Positions 46,054 to 59,413 are shown, counted from the first letter of the stretch. The stretch: DNA of 64,000 nt from Spinacia oleracea (GCF_020520425.1 NC_079491.1:24667449-24731448); one strand, 5' to 3'. Numbers and translations: made by a program. The notes: a model not told the origin generated them from the sequence alone.

Positions 46054-47283
46054 ATGGCGTCTTCAATTAAGCTGGTAATTGAAAAGGGCCCTCGAAATGG
46101 CGAAACCCTAGAATTCAAGCCTAGATCCAAGATTCGAATCGGAAGAGTTGTGAAAGGCAATAATTTGCCGATCAAAGATGATGGAATTTCATCCAAACAC
46201 AACGAAATTAAGTTCAATTCAGATTCTGGAAAATGGGTAATTTCTGACCTCGATTCTTCCAACGGCACTTTCGTGAACTCTGCTAAGCTTGAACCCCACT
46301 CCCCATTTGAAATTTCGGATGAAGATGTGATTATTATAGGCGAATTAACCAGAATTAGGGTTGAAATTGGGGAACAAGTTAAGGTACGTAGAAACCCTGG
46401 ACGAAAAGCTGCTTCTCAGAGGGGTACTGGTGGTTCGAATTTGGGTGAGAATGCTGCAAGTAGGGAAGAAACCGACAACTGCAGAAACCCTAAGGAGCGA
46501 GCTGCTGATAGAAGTAGAATTGATTTGGGGGAGAAGGACGAGGAGGCTCCTGATCTGGGGAACAAGGTGGAGGTTCGGGTAAAAGAATGTTTGAATTCGG
46601 AGGAAGAGGGGTTTTCTGCGGTTAGAGATTTGAAGGAAGAGAATATTGAAAAGAGGGCTGAAGGTAATCGAAGAGGACGTGGGAGAGGGCGGCCGAAAAA
46701 AGCGAGTAATTTAGAAGATGGAAATGTTGGCATTGGGAAATCAGGGATCAGACAGAATGTAGAAAATGATAAGTTGAAGCCAGGGTTCGGTATGAGTACA
46801 AGGAGGACTAGAAGCTCCAGGAGAGGAGAGGATGACCTCTTAATTTTAGGGGAAGCAGTGCCAGCAAAGAGGACTGGGAAAAGGTGTAATGCTAAGAATG
46901 TGAGAGAGCACAATCCTGTTGTAAGCCCTTTGGTAGTTGAAGAAGGGATTAGTGATGTAGTAGAGAGCGTTGCTGTGTTTGATGATGGGAAAACAGAAGC
47001 ATCAGAAATTGAAGAGGGTAATTTGGTGTCAGAAGCAAACTGTTATCATAGAAGCAAAGACTCTGATAGTAGTCATAGTACTATTGTGCCTGACCTTGCA
47101 AAGATGACTCTAGGGGATTGGTTGGAATTCTTGGTAGACTATTTGCCTAAGCAGATTTATGCCAAAAGAGATGAGATCATTGAGGACATGCGAAAAGAAA
47201 ATGCACGGTTTGAGGATTTCATGTTGCAGCAGCAGAAACAGAAAAGCTTATTCCTTTCTGCCGCAGAAAAGACAGTGAATTGA
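46054..47283 (+). CDS. FHA-domain protein with AT-hook (intronless)
   Basis: This encodes 409 residues in a single exon. The FHA domain (about residues 25-100) shows the phosphothreonine-binding signature: GRVVKGNNLPI, the conserved Ser-x-x-His in GISSKHNEI, and SDLDSSNGTFVN. A low-complexity charged middle follows, with an AT-hook-like NRRGRGRGRPKK (about residues 205-216). The C-terminus has a helical block MTLGDWLEFLVDYLPKQIYA (351-370) continuing to the end. This layout matches the plant FHA proteins of the At4g14490/At3g02400 type as I recall them. It is probably a nuclear protein that binds phosphorylated partners and DNA; its pathway is not known to me. The first ATG in good context is 46054; the frame is open 22 codons upstream without an ATG. 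A broken duplicate lies at 52480. Confidence 0.9.
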   Translation: MASSIKLVIEKGPRNGETLEFKPRSKIRIGRVVKGNNLPIKDDGISSKHNEIKFNSDSGKWVISDLDSSNGTFVNSAKLEPHSPFEISDEDVIIIGELTRIRVEIGEQVKVRRNPGRKAASQRGTGGSNLGENAASREETDNCRNPKERAADRSRIDLGEKDEEAPDLGNKVEVRVKECLNSEEEGFSAVRDLKEENIEKRAEGNRRGRGRGRPKKASNLEDGNVGIGKSGIRQNVENDKLKPGFGMSTRRTRSSRRGEDDLLILGEAVPAKRTGKRCNAKNVREHNPVVSPLVVEEGISDVVESVAVFDDGKTEASEIEEGNLVSEANCYHRSKDSDSSHSTIVPDLAKMTLGDWLEFLVDYLPKQIYAKRDEIIEDMRKENARFEDFMLQQQKQKSLFLSAAEKTVN

Positions 47284-47738
47284 AGCGAATATGGTAAACT
47301 CCAATCTTGATGCAAGTTCAGTTTCTTTTATGCTAAACTTCTTAAAAAAATTCCTTAAACCTGTCCTTTTGTTTGATTATTTTGCTCCTTTTAATATAAT
47401 CGGTGCTTTATGTCAAATCAGTTTGTGTAGATGACTCATTTTGTACTGAAGTTCTCTGTAAATTAGGCTTCCAAGCCACTTATGTTGTAATTTTATTAAT
47501 GGAGATTCAGTAAATGCAGTAGTGTAGAATTAACTTTATCTTCTCTTTCTGTTATCTTCTATTTTTCTTGAGTCTTGGAGACATACTCTTATCATAACTA
47601 GTTTTGACGATTGTAATTAGTTTTACTGTAGTCGAACAAACTTGGTTCATGTTTCTTTTCCATTCTATTTGTTCAATTTCTAGAATGTTTCACATCGCTA
47701 ATGATATGCCCGAGGAGTAGACATCATACTTCCATATT

Positions 47739-47771
47739 TGTGTGTGTGTGTGTGTGGGGGGGGGGGGGGGG
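47739..47771. repeat. (TG)n followed by a 16-base G run
   Basis: Simple repeat. The G run is error-prone in sequencing. Confidence 0.9.
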
Positions 47772-48364
47772 ATTTAAGATCTGATTACCAGTGGATATTT
47801 CCCCTATAGGCTATAACCACTTAAATGTCGGCAGATTGAAAATTGTAGTCCTGACAGCATAGATTTGTTATATCGCGTGAGTCATAGCAGATACATGCTT
47901 CAATAAGATGTACACTGGGTTATGACAGCCTTGACAATTCCAGCTTATCAAGTGTTATCAGTTACTGCCTATTGTTTTTTGTCCTCTGTGTGTCTCATGG
48001 TAGTTCTTCCACCTTTATTCTTATTGTGTTTGCCTTTACTTTGTTTGGTTCAATTTTATTCTGTTTTTGTTTATATTCAGGGCAATGTGCATAGTTTTTC
48101 ACAATCTATAAATTGTGCTAGGACTAAATTTTCTTTTTGTTTCTCTCTCCCTCCTCCTTTTCTTTCTCCTTTCACTCTGATTTTTAGGGTTGGCTGTATG
48201 TATCCTCTCATATGTTTAATTTTTGAGTAATTTGTAGTTCGTCTTTGTTAAAGAGTAATATATGTACAGAGTACGTGATAGTAATGGAAGATATAGTTTT
48301 TAAATTGGTGGAGATTTTGTGTTAGTAGTGGAATTTAGTTCAGTGATTATAGTTAAACCTTATA

Positions 48365-48620
48365 CTCCCTCCGTTTGTTTTTTTATGTATCCCCTTTCCA
48401 AAAAGAGGATGTTTTTATTTTTATGTATCCACTTTTACTTTATTCTATTTTTGGCAATCATATTTTACCATCTTTTCATCATCTCTCTCCTACTTTACCC
48501 ACTATTACCCATTAATTTATTACATCTCTCTTACTTTTTTCATCTTTTTCTTACACTCGGTCATTAATCCTTAAAACAAGAGTCTACAGTAAATGAAAAC
48601 ATAAAAAAAAACCGAGGGAG
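48365..48620. mobile_element. Stowaway-type MITE (256 bp)
   Basis: Ends CTCCCTCCGTTTG and ACCGAGGGAG with a TA duplication on both sides. Confidence 0.87.
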
Positions 48621-49082
48621 TATGTGATTTGGTTTGAACAGTTTTTATTATTGGAGATGGTGTTTTAGCGATTTCCTGAGGTTTTCAAATTGTGGCAAGC
48701 TGTTTTTAGTTTTATCATTGTCTGGAACTGTAAAGAGCCTAACTACTATGGAGTATGTAATAATGTAAATATGTTAAACCATGTGAATAGAATTCTTAGT
48801 GGTTGTGAACAAGATATGTTTATTTTGATGGAGGACAAGAAATATTTATTTAGCATGCCTTAGGTATGTAATTGTGGCAAGCTGTGGGGCAGAGTATGTG
48901 ATATGCTTGTCAGAGTTTATGGGAGGTGAGAGTCAGGTTATTGCCAATTGAGCCATGGCTTTAATGTTTGGTGGGTTGGCAATTCACTCCTCTTACCCTT
49001 CTTGCAGAGTTGCAGGAGGTATTTGGTTGAAAACTGTCAAAAGATCATTGGATGAGCTAATTATCACCAAGATACCTCATCT

Positions 49083-49112
49083 CATCGTCATCATCATCAT
49101 CATCATCATCAT
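49083..49112. repeat. (CAT)n microsatellite
   Basis: About ten trinucleotide units, slightly imperfect at the left end. Confidence 0.9.
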
Positions 49113-50382
49113 TGCTATCATGTCTATTTAGATCTTCTTTTGTGAATGTGTGCTATTTGATCATTATCTTGTGATTTTAACTTTTTGTGTTGCTACTTGA
49201 ATCCATCTCAGCATCTAGCCTGTGTATTTTAAACTGAGGCTTTAATGTCTTTAAGAATTTGGGAATTTCGAGGTCGGAACAGCTTCATACTGGCATTGGT
49301 TTGTATGATGAATCAGTTGTGGGTTGTTGTGCCATGTTATTGCAAAGCTGACCATTGATTTGTTTGTTTGAAGATCAGGTGATTTACAAAGGGCATCCAG
49401 TGAATTTGCTTGTCTGTTATATTTTGGACAGGTGATCATTAATTTTCAAATGTGTCAGGTTGCTTTGTGGTTATTTACCTTTCACTTTCATTGGATCTTG
49501 TGTGAACATAGATGTTTGGGTGACTCAGGGGTTAGGGGTGGCCGGTCTAAAGTGCAACACCTTGTTTTTTTTCTCTCCACATAGATTAATTGTGTAAACA
49601 AGTACTATACATATGCATACTCCAAATTGTTTTAAACAAAAATTATGGAGTAATTGGTTATATTTCTAGTTAAGGAGGTGATTATTGATGAGTATTGAGC
49701 TAGCAGGTAGGTACGGGTGGTCAGTTAGCCCTTTTATATTTATATTTGCTTAAGTATCATATATTGTTTACCCGCATTTTATAAGTGTAGATGAAGGTTG
49801 GGGTCTGCTTGCTTATATTTCTATAGTGGGGTAACAGGATTCTGGAAAGCCCTCCAGTTGCTGTGATATCGCAAGGAGAGATGGACTAGCTAAGGGAAAT
49901 GATTTTGAGGTAAGTTGTAATGTTGAATGCAATTCCATTTACCCGTTTATGTTGTGTAACTTGTGTTGCTCTTTTACCTAAATCTGAGCTCCTTGCTTGT
50001 TCTAAACTTTTAGGTCCGAGTTCATTGATTTTTTTCTTTTCAAATTTGCTATTTTGCATGACTATGTGTGGTCAACTGTTCATAATTTTTGCTAGTTGTC
50101 TTGTTTAATTTGAGTCAAAATTTTGATTTAACAAATTGTGAAATTTGACTTAGGAACTATTTCTGGCCTTTGTTTCTAGGTGTTTGTGTGTGTGTGTGTA
50201 AGCTAGCCAGTTAGTAGACATAGAAATGCTATATAAAGAGAATATCAGTGAAAGAAACCATGACGAATATTATTGAGAGTTTTCGTTTGTATTCTTTTCG
50301 CTTTTTAGTGAGAGTTTACAGCCACTTGAAGGCCTGGGATTGTATGCAAAATAGTAATTTGCAGCACTAATGCAATCAGTTA

Positions 50383-50736
50383 CTCCCTCCGTCCCAAAAT
50401 GTTCTTTACGTATTCCATTACGGGTTTCCCAAAATGTTATTTACATTTTCTTTTATATAATCACATAGATGCTTTAATATTCTATCAAAACTTGTGTCAA
50501 GGATTGTTTTAACCAATTAAATTCATTGGGGTATTTAATCTCTCACACTTTTCTATTGGGACATTAAATCTTTTCCATTTTCCCAATGTCAGTTTTTTGA
50601 TAAAAGTGAAAACATTATAAATAAACGTAATTTGCCTTGTTTGATTAAAAAAATAGAAGAATCTCAATGCACATTAATTAGTCGTTAAATTGCGTGAAAA
50701 ATATCAAATGTAAAGAACATTTTGGGATGGAGGGAG
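50383..50736. mobile_element. Stowaway-type MITE (354 bp)
   Basis: Long terminal inverted repeats, CTCCCTCCGTCCCAAAATGT and its complement at the right end, with TA on both sides. Confidence 0.9.
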
Positions 50737-51148
50737 TATTTAACTTCCACTCGAATTATCTTCTTCTTCCTCATTCCTACAATCCGAGTTTTTAGTCTAT
50801 TACTTCTACCCTTGCAAAATAGAGGTATAGATTCTTTAAACTGTTATGCTTTTGACTATATTTAAGTAGAAATTTAATCTGAGTATGGTTTATTGTACTG
50901 TGGTGTTTGCATATGAGGTTGCAAAAAAAATTTCCTTGTTTGACTGGACAAGCATCACCAATGTGGTACCAAGTAACTCCTGTGGACTATCATTAGATCA
51001 AAATCTTAAAATAGGTGTCACCTTGTTTAAGAGGGCAGTCACTGGATGGCTACAACGTCACATTTGGGATTATTTTGATCTGTGTTTTTTTTTCATTTAT
51101 CAAATTGATACTTTTATTTTGGAGTTTCACTTTATCAAGAGAATCACT

Positions 51149-51535
51149 CAGTGTTACCAGATTCGCGGATACCCCCTGCGAATCTCGAACCGGTTCGCCC
51201 GTACCGAATCGGGTTCTCCGGCGACCCAATTCGCTGTGGTTCGCGAACCAAATCGTTGGTATTGTCATGCCGAATCCGAAACCCTACTTATAGCTATGAA
51301 GACAAGAGAAGAAATATATGTTGGAGCTTTTATTTGGGAAGGAAATAACATGTTATCTGAGATTCTGAGCATGAATGTATGAGCATTAAAATAAAATCTT
51401 GAACAATTTTGTTTCAAAAATCCTGGAAAAAAAGAGTTTCAAACCCCTCTTGCGAACCTAAAACCAGCCAACCTGCGAATCGCGAACCCGAACTCGTATC
51501 CTGTACCGAAGCGAACCACGAATCAGGTAGCCCTG
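51149..51535. mobile_element. hAT-type MITE (387 bp) with 8 bp target duplication
   Basis: Ends CAGTGTTACCAGATTCGCGG and, reverse-complemented, CAGGGCTACCTGATTCGTGG. GAATCACT is present directly outside both ends (51141-51148 and 51536-51543). The GC-rich interior repeats TTCGCGAAC-like motifs. There is no transposase frame. Confidence 0.92.
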
Positions 51536-52479
51536 GAATCACTAGATGTAACTAAATGATTCTGGGTTTGTGCGTGGTTCCCATCGGGTGGATGATTACT
51601 TGCAAGGTCGTGCCAAGGGTAGTATAAACTATAGAGTATGGATTTAGGGGTGGCTGCGTGGCCCTCCTGGGATCATTCAATTATGTAGAACTCATGTGGG
51701 ACTTTGTCCATCCTTGCGAAAATGAGGTAAGTCTGTTAGAGGATTGCAAGTGATTACTTCACTAATCTTTTCTAGTAATTTTTCCAGTCATTTCATTCAA
51801 TAAGGAATTGCAAGAGTTTTTTGGTCAAATTCTACCTCCGCCTGTGTTTTTGGTTTCAATTTCCCATTCCAAATTCGTTTATAGATTACGACAGAAGAAG
51901 AATGCATAGGTTGTAAAATGGCACTTGTGGAGTTGTGGTGAACTGGTGACAATTACCGCATCATGATCCTGTCCTTTGTGTTAAATTCTCGTCAAATTTC
52001 TCAAGTTTTAATTGCTTTACTTTGTTGAAGGCGTTGTATATTAAATTTAATTTGCGTTTAGATCTTTGACAACCTTATTTGAATAACTTGGGTTTGATTT
52101 TTAATAAGGGTAAGTTAGAGGAAGTAACTATTGTTTCAATGTAAGTTTGTCAAGTGCATATCCTTACTAGCTGGACTCTGCTGTAGGTTGGGAGAAGGCT
52201 GAAGTAGAAGTTGTCTTTGCAATCTAGAGTTTGAGACTCTAAAATTATTTTTTTCTGAGGATTTCAAAATGTAGTTTAAGAGGGTTTGTTAATCTCTCCA
52301 TCTTTGTTCTTAACTTCTTATTGCTGTTCCCTTTAGTTGTTTGGACGATTTTATTCAAAATTCAACAAAGTATGTTGAATTTAACAAAGTGTTGGGAGTT
52401 TAAGACTATCAGACTAATCAACTCCATCTCTTTTTCTGTTCCCCCAACTTTCTGACTCCTCCTTTGTGCAAATCAACAG

Positions 52480-53450
52480 TTTACCAATCAAAGATCCATG
52501 GATTTCATCTACACACCTCGAAAATAAGCTCAATTCAGATTCTGGAAAATGGGTAATTGCAGACCTCAATTCTTCTGTTGGTACTATTGACTATTGTGAA
52601 CTCCTCACAAGTCAAACCCCTCTCCCATTTGATTTTTTAATTTTTTTTATAGAGATGAGATTATTATAGGCGAATTTACCTCATTTAGGGTTGAACCTAT
52701 TGAAATTATGCAACAAATTAGTATATGTAGAAACCCTAGAAGATAAGCTGCTTCTAAGGGGTACTGATTTGAAGGGTAAGGTTGAGAGGAGGGTTAGAAT
52801 TGAGATGATAATGTTGAAATTAGGGAAGAAATCAATAGCTGTATGAGCCTAGAAGGTGAGCTGCTTTGAAAGGAGGTATTGATTTTAGGTGTAAGGTTGA
52901 GAAGGCTTAGAACTTTGGGGAAAATGTTGATATATGGTAAGGGAATAGCAACAAAAGAAACATTGGGAGGCAAGCTGATTCAAGAAGTGGTATGGATTTG
53001 GGGAATAAGGTGGACCTGCGAGAAGAAGATTGCTCAAATATGAAGGAAGAGAATACGGAAAAGGGGGTTAAACGTAATCAAAGAGGACGTGAGAGAGGGA
53101 AGCCGAAGAAAGTGAGTAATTTAGAGGATGGAAAATGAAAGTTTAGCGTTGGAAATTTTTTGGTCAGACTGAGGCAGTGTAGAAAATATTAAATTGAAGC
53201 CAGAGTTTAATGTGAGTACAGGGAGGACTAGGAGCTTGAAGAGAGGAGAGGATGTACTTGTGAGTGTAGTTTAAGCTATAATGGAAAGAAGGCCGGGGAT
53301 ATGATGGATAAGGTAGTGGAGAGCAAGGGTCTGGATATGGATAACTGTGAAGAAGTGGAGAGTATAGAAATGGTTGAAAACACAGACATGAGGAGGTCGT
53401 GCGAGGAAGAAAAAGGTGGTTGGAATTATCAATAGCTAAAATTGCTAGGA
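52480..53450 (+). pseudogene. FHA-domain pseudogene, tandem copy of 46054-47283
   Basis: Homology to the intact gene starts at about its codon 38 (LPIKDPWISSTHLENKLNSD, then GKWVIADLNSSVGTI) and continues in pieces through the AT-hook region (about 53085-53130) and a block near 53190-53250. Stops and small indels interrupt it repeatedly. The FHA signature His is kept but its neighbourhood is altered (Ser-Thr-His for Ser-Lys-His), and the N-terminus and the conserved C-terminal helix are missing. The sequence after 53455 matches the intact gene's 3' flank, so this is DNA-level tandem duplication, not a retrocopy. Confidence 0.87.
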
Positions 53451-56400
53451 GTTGAATCGAATATGGTAAATTTCAAGGCTCTTAAATCTTGATGCAAGCT
53501 CAGTTTTCATTGGCCATTTAAAAAATGTATCCTGTACGTGGCCTTTATTTTATTCTTTTTCTCCAACTTTTTTGGTGCTTTGACATAGCTCTTTGAAATG
53601 TAAAATAACTTTATGGATGATTAGAATAGATCTGTGGTGTTCTGTAAATTTCGGCCTCCCAATTGATGGAGATTGGATTAAAGAAAGGAGGTCAGAAGGC
53701 GTCTTGCTTGAATTTAGAGCTACTTTATTAGGTTGATTGGTAGTTTAAATTCTTCATCTTTTATCTTGGTGTTTGCAGTGGCTTACTCTTATCATGTCAG
53801 TTTTAAATATTGCAGATCTCCTGTAGTTAGCACAGTTGCACTATACTTACTGTATTTGTTATGTGCTATGCGTGGGAAAGGGAAATTCCAAGAATATTTT
53901 GCTTCATTAATCAGATGCTTGAAGGGTAGACGCGAGACTTCCTCTTTGCTGTGTGGTTAAGTTCCTAACGACTTTCAAGGGGGTCACGATAATGAAGGAT
54001 CCAAGGAGCCTATGTGTTATACTGGGATTATGAGAAACTTGTATTTTAAGAGACCTAGCTAGGTGTGCTAGAAAGGAAGTTACAGTTGACAAAATGGTCT
54101 AGAAATGCTTCATATTTTGTAATAAATGTTTGAATAGTGTGACTGTTGGTGATGCCACAAATTGCAAGTTGATGTGGGAGTTCCAGAATATTTGGTTGGC
54201 AATATTGAAGAAAGTTTTATAAAAGCAGTATATTATGAGTTGCAATGATTTCGTGGAATTTAAAGGTTTGATCATCAATCGCCTCTAAATCACATAAAAA
54301 GTCTGCAGATTGAAAAGTATTGACCTGACAGCATTTGCAGATACATACCTGAGTATGATGTCGTACTTTAGTTAATGTAGGTTTCTCTAGAATGTGAAGC
54401 AATTTTATCCTGGTTGTTATTTAATCATAGCAGTAAGTAGTTATGTTGTGTACAATGGGTCTTCATGTTAGCGGTCTTCATATTAGCGGCCTTTTAGACT
54501 TTTAACACCCCAAAAGTGACTTTCAGATGCATTTTTGTTTCATAACATATTGGGACATATCATGCAGAAAATATGTTGCGTAAGTGCTAAATATTGCTGG
54601 AAATGTTATAGGCTATCATTGACCTTTGTTGATACATCTTACCATATCGGTGTGCAGATCATTCTTGGGTCTTATTAAGCTGCTTGACTAAGTCAAACAT
54701 GTACTGGAATTAATTTTTTCCGCCGCACAATTATCCTATGGTAAGCTAGCTATTCCTTATAGGCAACATAAAGATATAGCTGTTCTAATATGGTATTTCC
54801 TTGACGATTACACTCATGGAAGACACAATTTAACATGATTCTTGTCTTGATTGTTAAACAATTTGAACTTCTAGTTTTTTCAAGCACTTTTAAGCTAGTA
54901 TTGTTAACAGAATTGTGAAACAAGGTCATTGTAGCAAAGCAATGTGTATGAGCTACTTGCAGGATAGTTTTCTGCATTTCAGTTGTCCTTTATTCTTTTA
55001 ATCGTATTACTTGAAGTAGCGAGTGACTATTTGTGTGTGAGGAATATTCTTGTACAATCTTTACGTAGGAATCAATATATTTCTAGACCATATGTTCGTA
55101 TGGCTAGCTTTGACTTTCAGCAGACTGTTTTTGGGATAATCTTAAATAGTTCCGCAGAGCATTTTCCATTAAGAATGTTGTAAATCTCATTCGCCCTTGT
55201 GTCACAATGTTCCTTCTGGCTTGATCTGGCTCCTTGATTCAGGACTATTCAAGTTGGCTTGCCTCAATTGTTAGAATTTTGAAGTTGCACCTGATGGAAT
55301 AAATTTCGTATTGTGTACTAGAATGAGGAAGGTTTCTTTTATTTGTTCATAAGAGCTAAATCATTTCTTATAGGAGCTAAATAGTTGATCTAATCCAGAG
55401 TAATATTATGGCACTGCCTTGTTCCAGATGTTGGTTATTGATTGATGAACGGGTAGGAAGTTAGGAACTATTCTAAACACCCACTGCAATAAAGTTTCTT
55501 TGGTCTAATAGTATATCAAGTATGAGTAATTTATTCCACCTTTCTATTATTCTATTATTCGGACTTCATTGGAAAGCCCTATTTTCTGTTTGTGAGAGAA
55601 TTGCTGTCTCACCTTCAGGACGATCACTACATTCTGTGCTTTTTACATTCATCTATAGTTTTGATTCTGAACACTGGTACCAAGCGGATCATAGTAAATG
55701 TCAATAAATAATATAAACGAAATTGTACTAGGTTATTGATATTCGAAGTTGGCTAGCTTAACCTTGTGTTGAAATTTGCGCCTCAGGTTTTGGCAGTCGA
55801 GCACAAGGCTCAAAGGGAAGATTGTTTCTGACGCTGCCCAGGTTTGGTACTCAAAAACATATAACAGGGGCCTTAACATAAGAGGTATACCTCTGGGCTC
55901 TGAGCGCCTGTTCAAATTATTGTCCTTGATAGTGTTTTTTTTGGGTTTCGCTATCCCTTTTTAGAAAAATGGCTAACCATTTACGGTTTCAATGAATAGG
56001 AATAATTCCACTGCATTATTTTTCAAGTGAATAGTTACTGGAAATAGGTTGCTACTTAACCTGTTCCCTTCTTAGATAACTTTTGACTCTAATTTTCCAA
56101 CTTACCTTCTCTACGTCTCTCCTTCCTCTCTCCTAAGTCCTAAGTCCTAACCATCATCGTCATATCTGTTTGAGTCTGCTTTTCTGAATAAGTGTTATTT
56201 GATCAACGTCTTGTAATTTTAAATCATTTGTGTTTTTCTTTATTTAATTCATTTCAGTATCAATATTAAGGAAAGTGATTTTTCTGAATTTCAAGATTTA
56301 TGGATGTTTAAAGTATAATAAGATATTGTATTTGATGATAATCTGGTTCTGTGCTGTATTTGTCAAGCTGAGGCTTCATATTTTTCTTTACACGGCATTC

Positions 56401-58724
56401 CAAATACTTAATTCTTCACACATCTGGTACTGCTAAAATTGAGAAACTGCACATGAATTAAAGGATATACTTTGTTCCTTATCACTCCTTTCACAATCTC
56501 TAAAGTTTGAGGCAGGATTAGATTCATAATGTCACTTATTTGTACGATGAACTAGTTGTTGATTTCTGTGCCATGTTACCACAAAGCTGATGCTTATTTT
56601 GTTTATTCGATAATTAGATATTAGAGAGAATGATAAAGTAAAGATATCCAGTTAATTTGTTGGGTATAATTTGGAAAACTGATTAATTTTCAAACGTGTT
56701 TGGCTGCTTTGCGGTTAGCTTTCTATTCAATACATGAAAGCTGTGGGAACCTGAATGTTTGGGTGTCTCTGGGGCTAGAGTGGCGGGTTTATAGTGATAT
56801 ACCCTGTTTTTTCTTCATAGAGCCACGTAGGCTTTGGCACATTATTTTGTTAATTGTCTAAATAAGTAAGACGCTTCTGCATATTCCATTTATTTGGACA
56901 AGATATATATCTTTAGTTATTGTCATGCTTAGAAAATCCTAAATGCAGTTAACTCTGGAGAAGTTCTTCAATTCTGTGAACACCATAAGTTTGCATCTTT
57001 CGGCTAATGTATCAGAATACAGTCCCATGAGTGTCGTTTCAGTTATCAGTTAATTAGTGTTTGTATCCTAAATATGTCTTATTGGTTGGATTCAATGAAG
57101 TATGTTTGAAATAACCAGTGAGAGAGATTGTCTTCCGGTTTCTAAAAATATCTTACGAAGTAAATATATTTCTGTCAATCATTTCTAGTATTCCCTATCA
57201 TGCTTGAAATTGTGTTTTTATTTTTTATAATTCCCTTTTATGTGAGGTAACCTGGAAACGTATATCCACATCCATTTTGAAGCAAATTGCCTTAGTTATT
57301 ATGAATTTAACAATTTTGATAGGATTCTTTCTGTTTCACTGGTTACTTGTATTATTGTAGAATTCCCAGATTCAAGAAAATCGTGGTTCATGTAGCCAAC
57401 CCCATCATTAGGATTAAGGCTTTCATGGTTATTTTGTTGTTGTTGAAACTTACTTAAATGGATTTCTCTTTGAAGCTTTAAGTCCTGTTAGTTTTTGTTG
57501 CTATATAGTGGCCTTGTTGTGATTTTGGTCTCTCTTTTGGTTGGTGGTTATGAGCACGTTTGATGATACAAAATGTCTTAATTAAACTAGGGGATAAATT
57601 TCCACCAGAAAATTTTTGGGGGAAAATAATTACAATATGATGAATTTTAGAGAGTAGGCATAACCTTTGTGACTCGTACTCTTCGTTTCACTTCATTCTC
57701 GTCACTACAATATGAATAAGGACACTTCGGCACTTCATTTTGGGCTAAAGTTTGCACAAAATAGCTGAGCCAGGCACTTAGACATGTATCATGTCGGACA
57801 CGGGAACTCGAGTCCAAATAATATAGGGCATGTCAGTTTGGAGAAATCCTCTTTCCTGATTTGTTTGCACTTAATATTTATGCTTTTGGGTTTAGATAAT
57901 TACATATGATTGTGATGCTAATTTACGTGGGACTATCTCTGCCCTTACAAAAATGAGGGGAGATTGATTTAGGATTGCAAGTGATAACAGTGCGGTAATC
58001 TTCTCTAGTAACATTTTCAGTCGTTTCATTCAATTAATAAATCTAATTATTGAGATAAAGGAGGGATTGCAAGTATTTCTTGAGTCAAATTGTACCTCCA
58101 GCATTGTTTTTGGTTTAAGTTTCGCTTTTCCTATTTTGATGTATTAAATTAAAGAAAATTTGAAAGTAATCATTTTGATGTTTATGTTCTGTAGATTATA
58201 ATGAAAGAAGACATCATAGTATGATGTAAATTGCTCTTGTTTGTGATAATCAGGCCAGCATAGCTTTGTTGTTGCTCCTATTAATTGAGTAGTGGGCATT
58301 TTTCATGTCATTCTTGATTCTTCATTCAAGATCATGTATTTTGTTTATGTTGGGGTGAAAGCTGTCAAGTTAATATATGTTTTTTGGTTGTATGATGCTC
58401 TCTATTTAGGTTTGTGTTTAATAAGTCGATTCTCATTTTCGACGAGGTTAATAAGTTAGAGAGTGAGTTTTGTTTCAGATTTACTAAAAAGCAGGTTTGG
58501 GAGAAGTCTGAAGCAGAATTTGTGTTTGGAAACACATGTATAAACCGAAACACTAGCGAAACTAACTGCAGTGGATAGTGCTCTAATAATGCACCAGGTA
58601 AATCAGAAATCTGAAGGAAGAGAATGAAGAAACATTTGAAGAAGCAGTGCTAGACTGCTAGCCAAGAGCAACAAGTACGACAGGCTGAAGCATGATCATG
58701 AAATAAAGATTGGTAGCTTGGATC

Positions 58725-58756
58725 AGGACTCAAGACTCAAGACTCAAGACTCAAGA
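58725..58756. repeat. GACTCAA minisatellite, four copies
   Basis: Four consecutive 7 bp units followed by GAG. Confidence 0.85.
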
Positions 58757-59226
58757 GTTGTTCTCTTTTCAGATCATCGTAGGTGTGTTCTAATTGCTTC
58801 TCAAAGCCATGCATAAAGAAAAGTCAAAAGCTTAAGCAGAGATTGACCTCTTGAATTTTGAAAAGCAATTTCAGAGACAAAACAGTTTATGCTCTCCCTA
58901 AGTAAACACAGACTATAATCACTTTTTTTTTTGGGGTGAAATTTTAATTATAAGTTAGTCGCTATGGCCGGAAAACATAATCCTCCGTTTTCACGCTTCA
59001 CTTTAGTTGTTTTTTGTGTTATTTTGTATCATGCTCGCCTTTTTTATACTTGGATCGTGTCTAAGGTCTATAATTACAACTTCACCACGTAACACTCGAC
59101 CAAATTTATCTTGCACAATCAAGAATTGAAGAGCTTATGTAACTACTCTTTCTACCAACATTCATATAAGAGCTAATGTTCATTGTAATTCATGTCAACA
59201 AATGCAACTTTTGGTGATTAACATAA

Positions 59227-59413
59227 AGGTTTCGTTCTATTCGACTTATTTTGTGTCAACTTATATTATCTGAACTTATTTATCTTGAAAAACTTATTTT
59301 GACTGAAGTTAAACTTATTTGTGTGCTAAAATGTCTAAAAAAAACTTATTTTTTCTGAATTTATATTATTTGAATTTATTTTGTCTGAAATAAATCGAAC
59401 ATAACAGAACCCC
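59227..59413. mobile_element. Possible TIR miniature element
   Basis: GGTTTCGTTCTATTCGACTT at the left is partly mirrored at the right (reverse strand GGGGTTCTGTTATGTTCGAT). The interior repeats AACTTATTT-like words. No target duplication was identified. Confidence 0.35.

Larger units (their letters stand above)
47284..52479. other. Downstream spacer, first copy of a ~6 kb tandem duplication
   Basis: It starts with the FHA gene's 3' untranslated region. Segments recur in the same order downstream: 49290-49570 resembles 56540-56815, 51715-51880 resembles 57935-58130 and 52190-52230 resembles 58495-58535. No additional gene is convincing. It contains two Stowaway elements, a hAT-type element and simple repeats. 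Confidence 0.6.

Noticed and set aside
52466..52669. A short functional FHA protein at the second FHA locus
   Set aside because: The frame lacks the start and most of the domain of the intact copy and is followed by multiple stops, so it was called a pseudogene.
55776..55964. Coding-like stretch between an AG and a GT (about 55795-55850)
   Set aside because: No flanking exons, no recognisable domain and no support from the duplicated copy. Left as unexplained spacer.
58600..58700. Possible third FHA fragment (GAAGGAAGAGAATGAAGAA and an AAGCAGTGC segment)
   Set aside because: The matches to the FHA gene are short, purine-rich and in low-complexity sequence, so they are not enough to claim homology.
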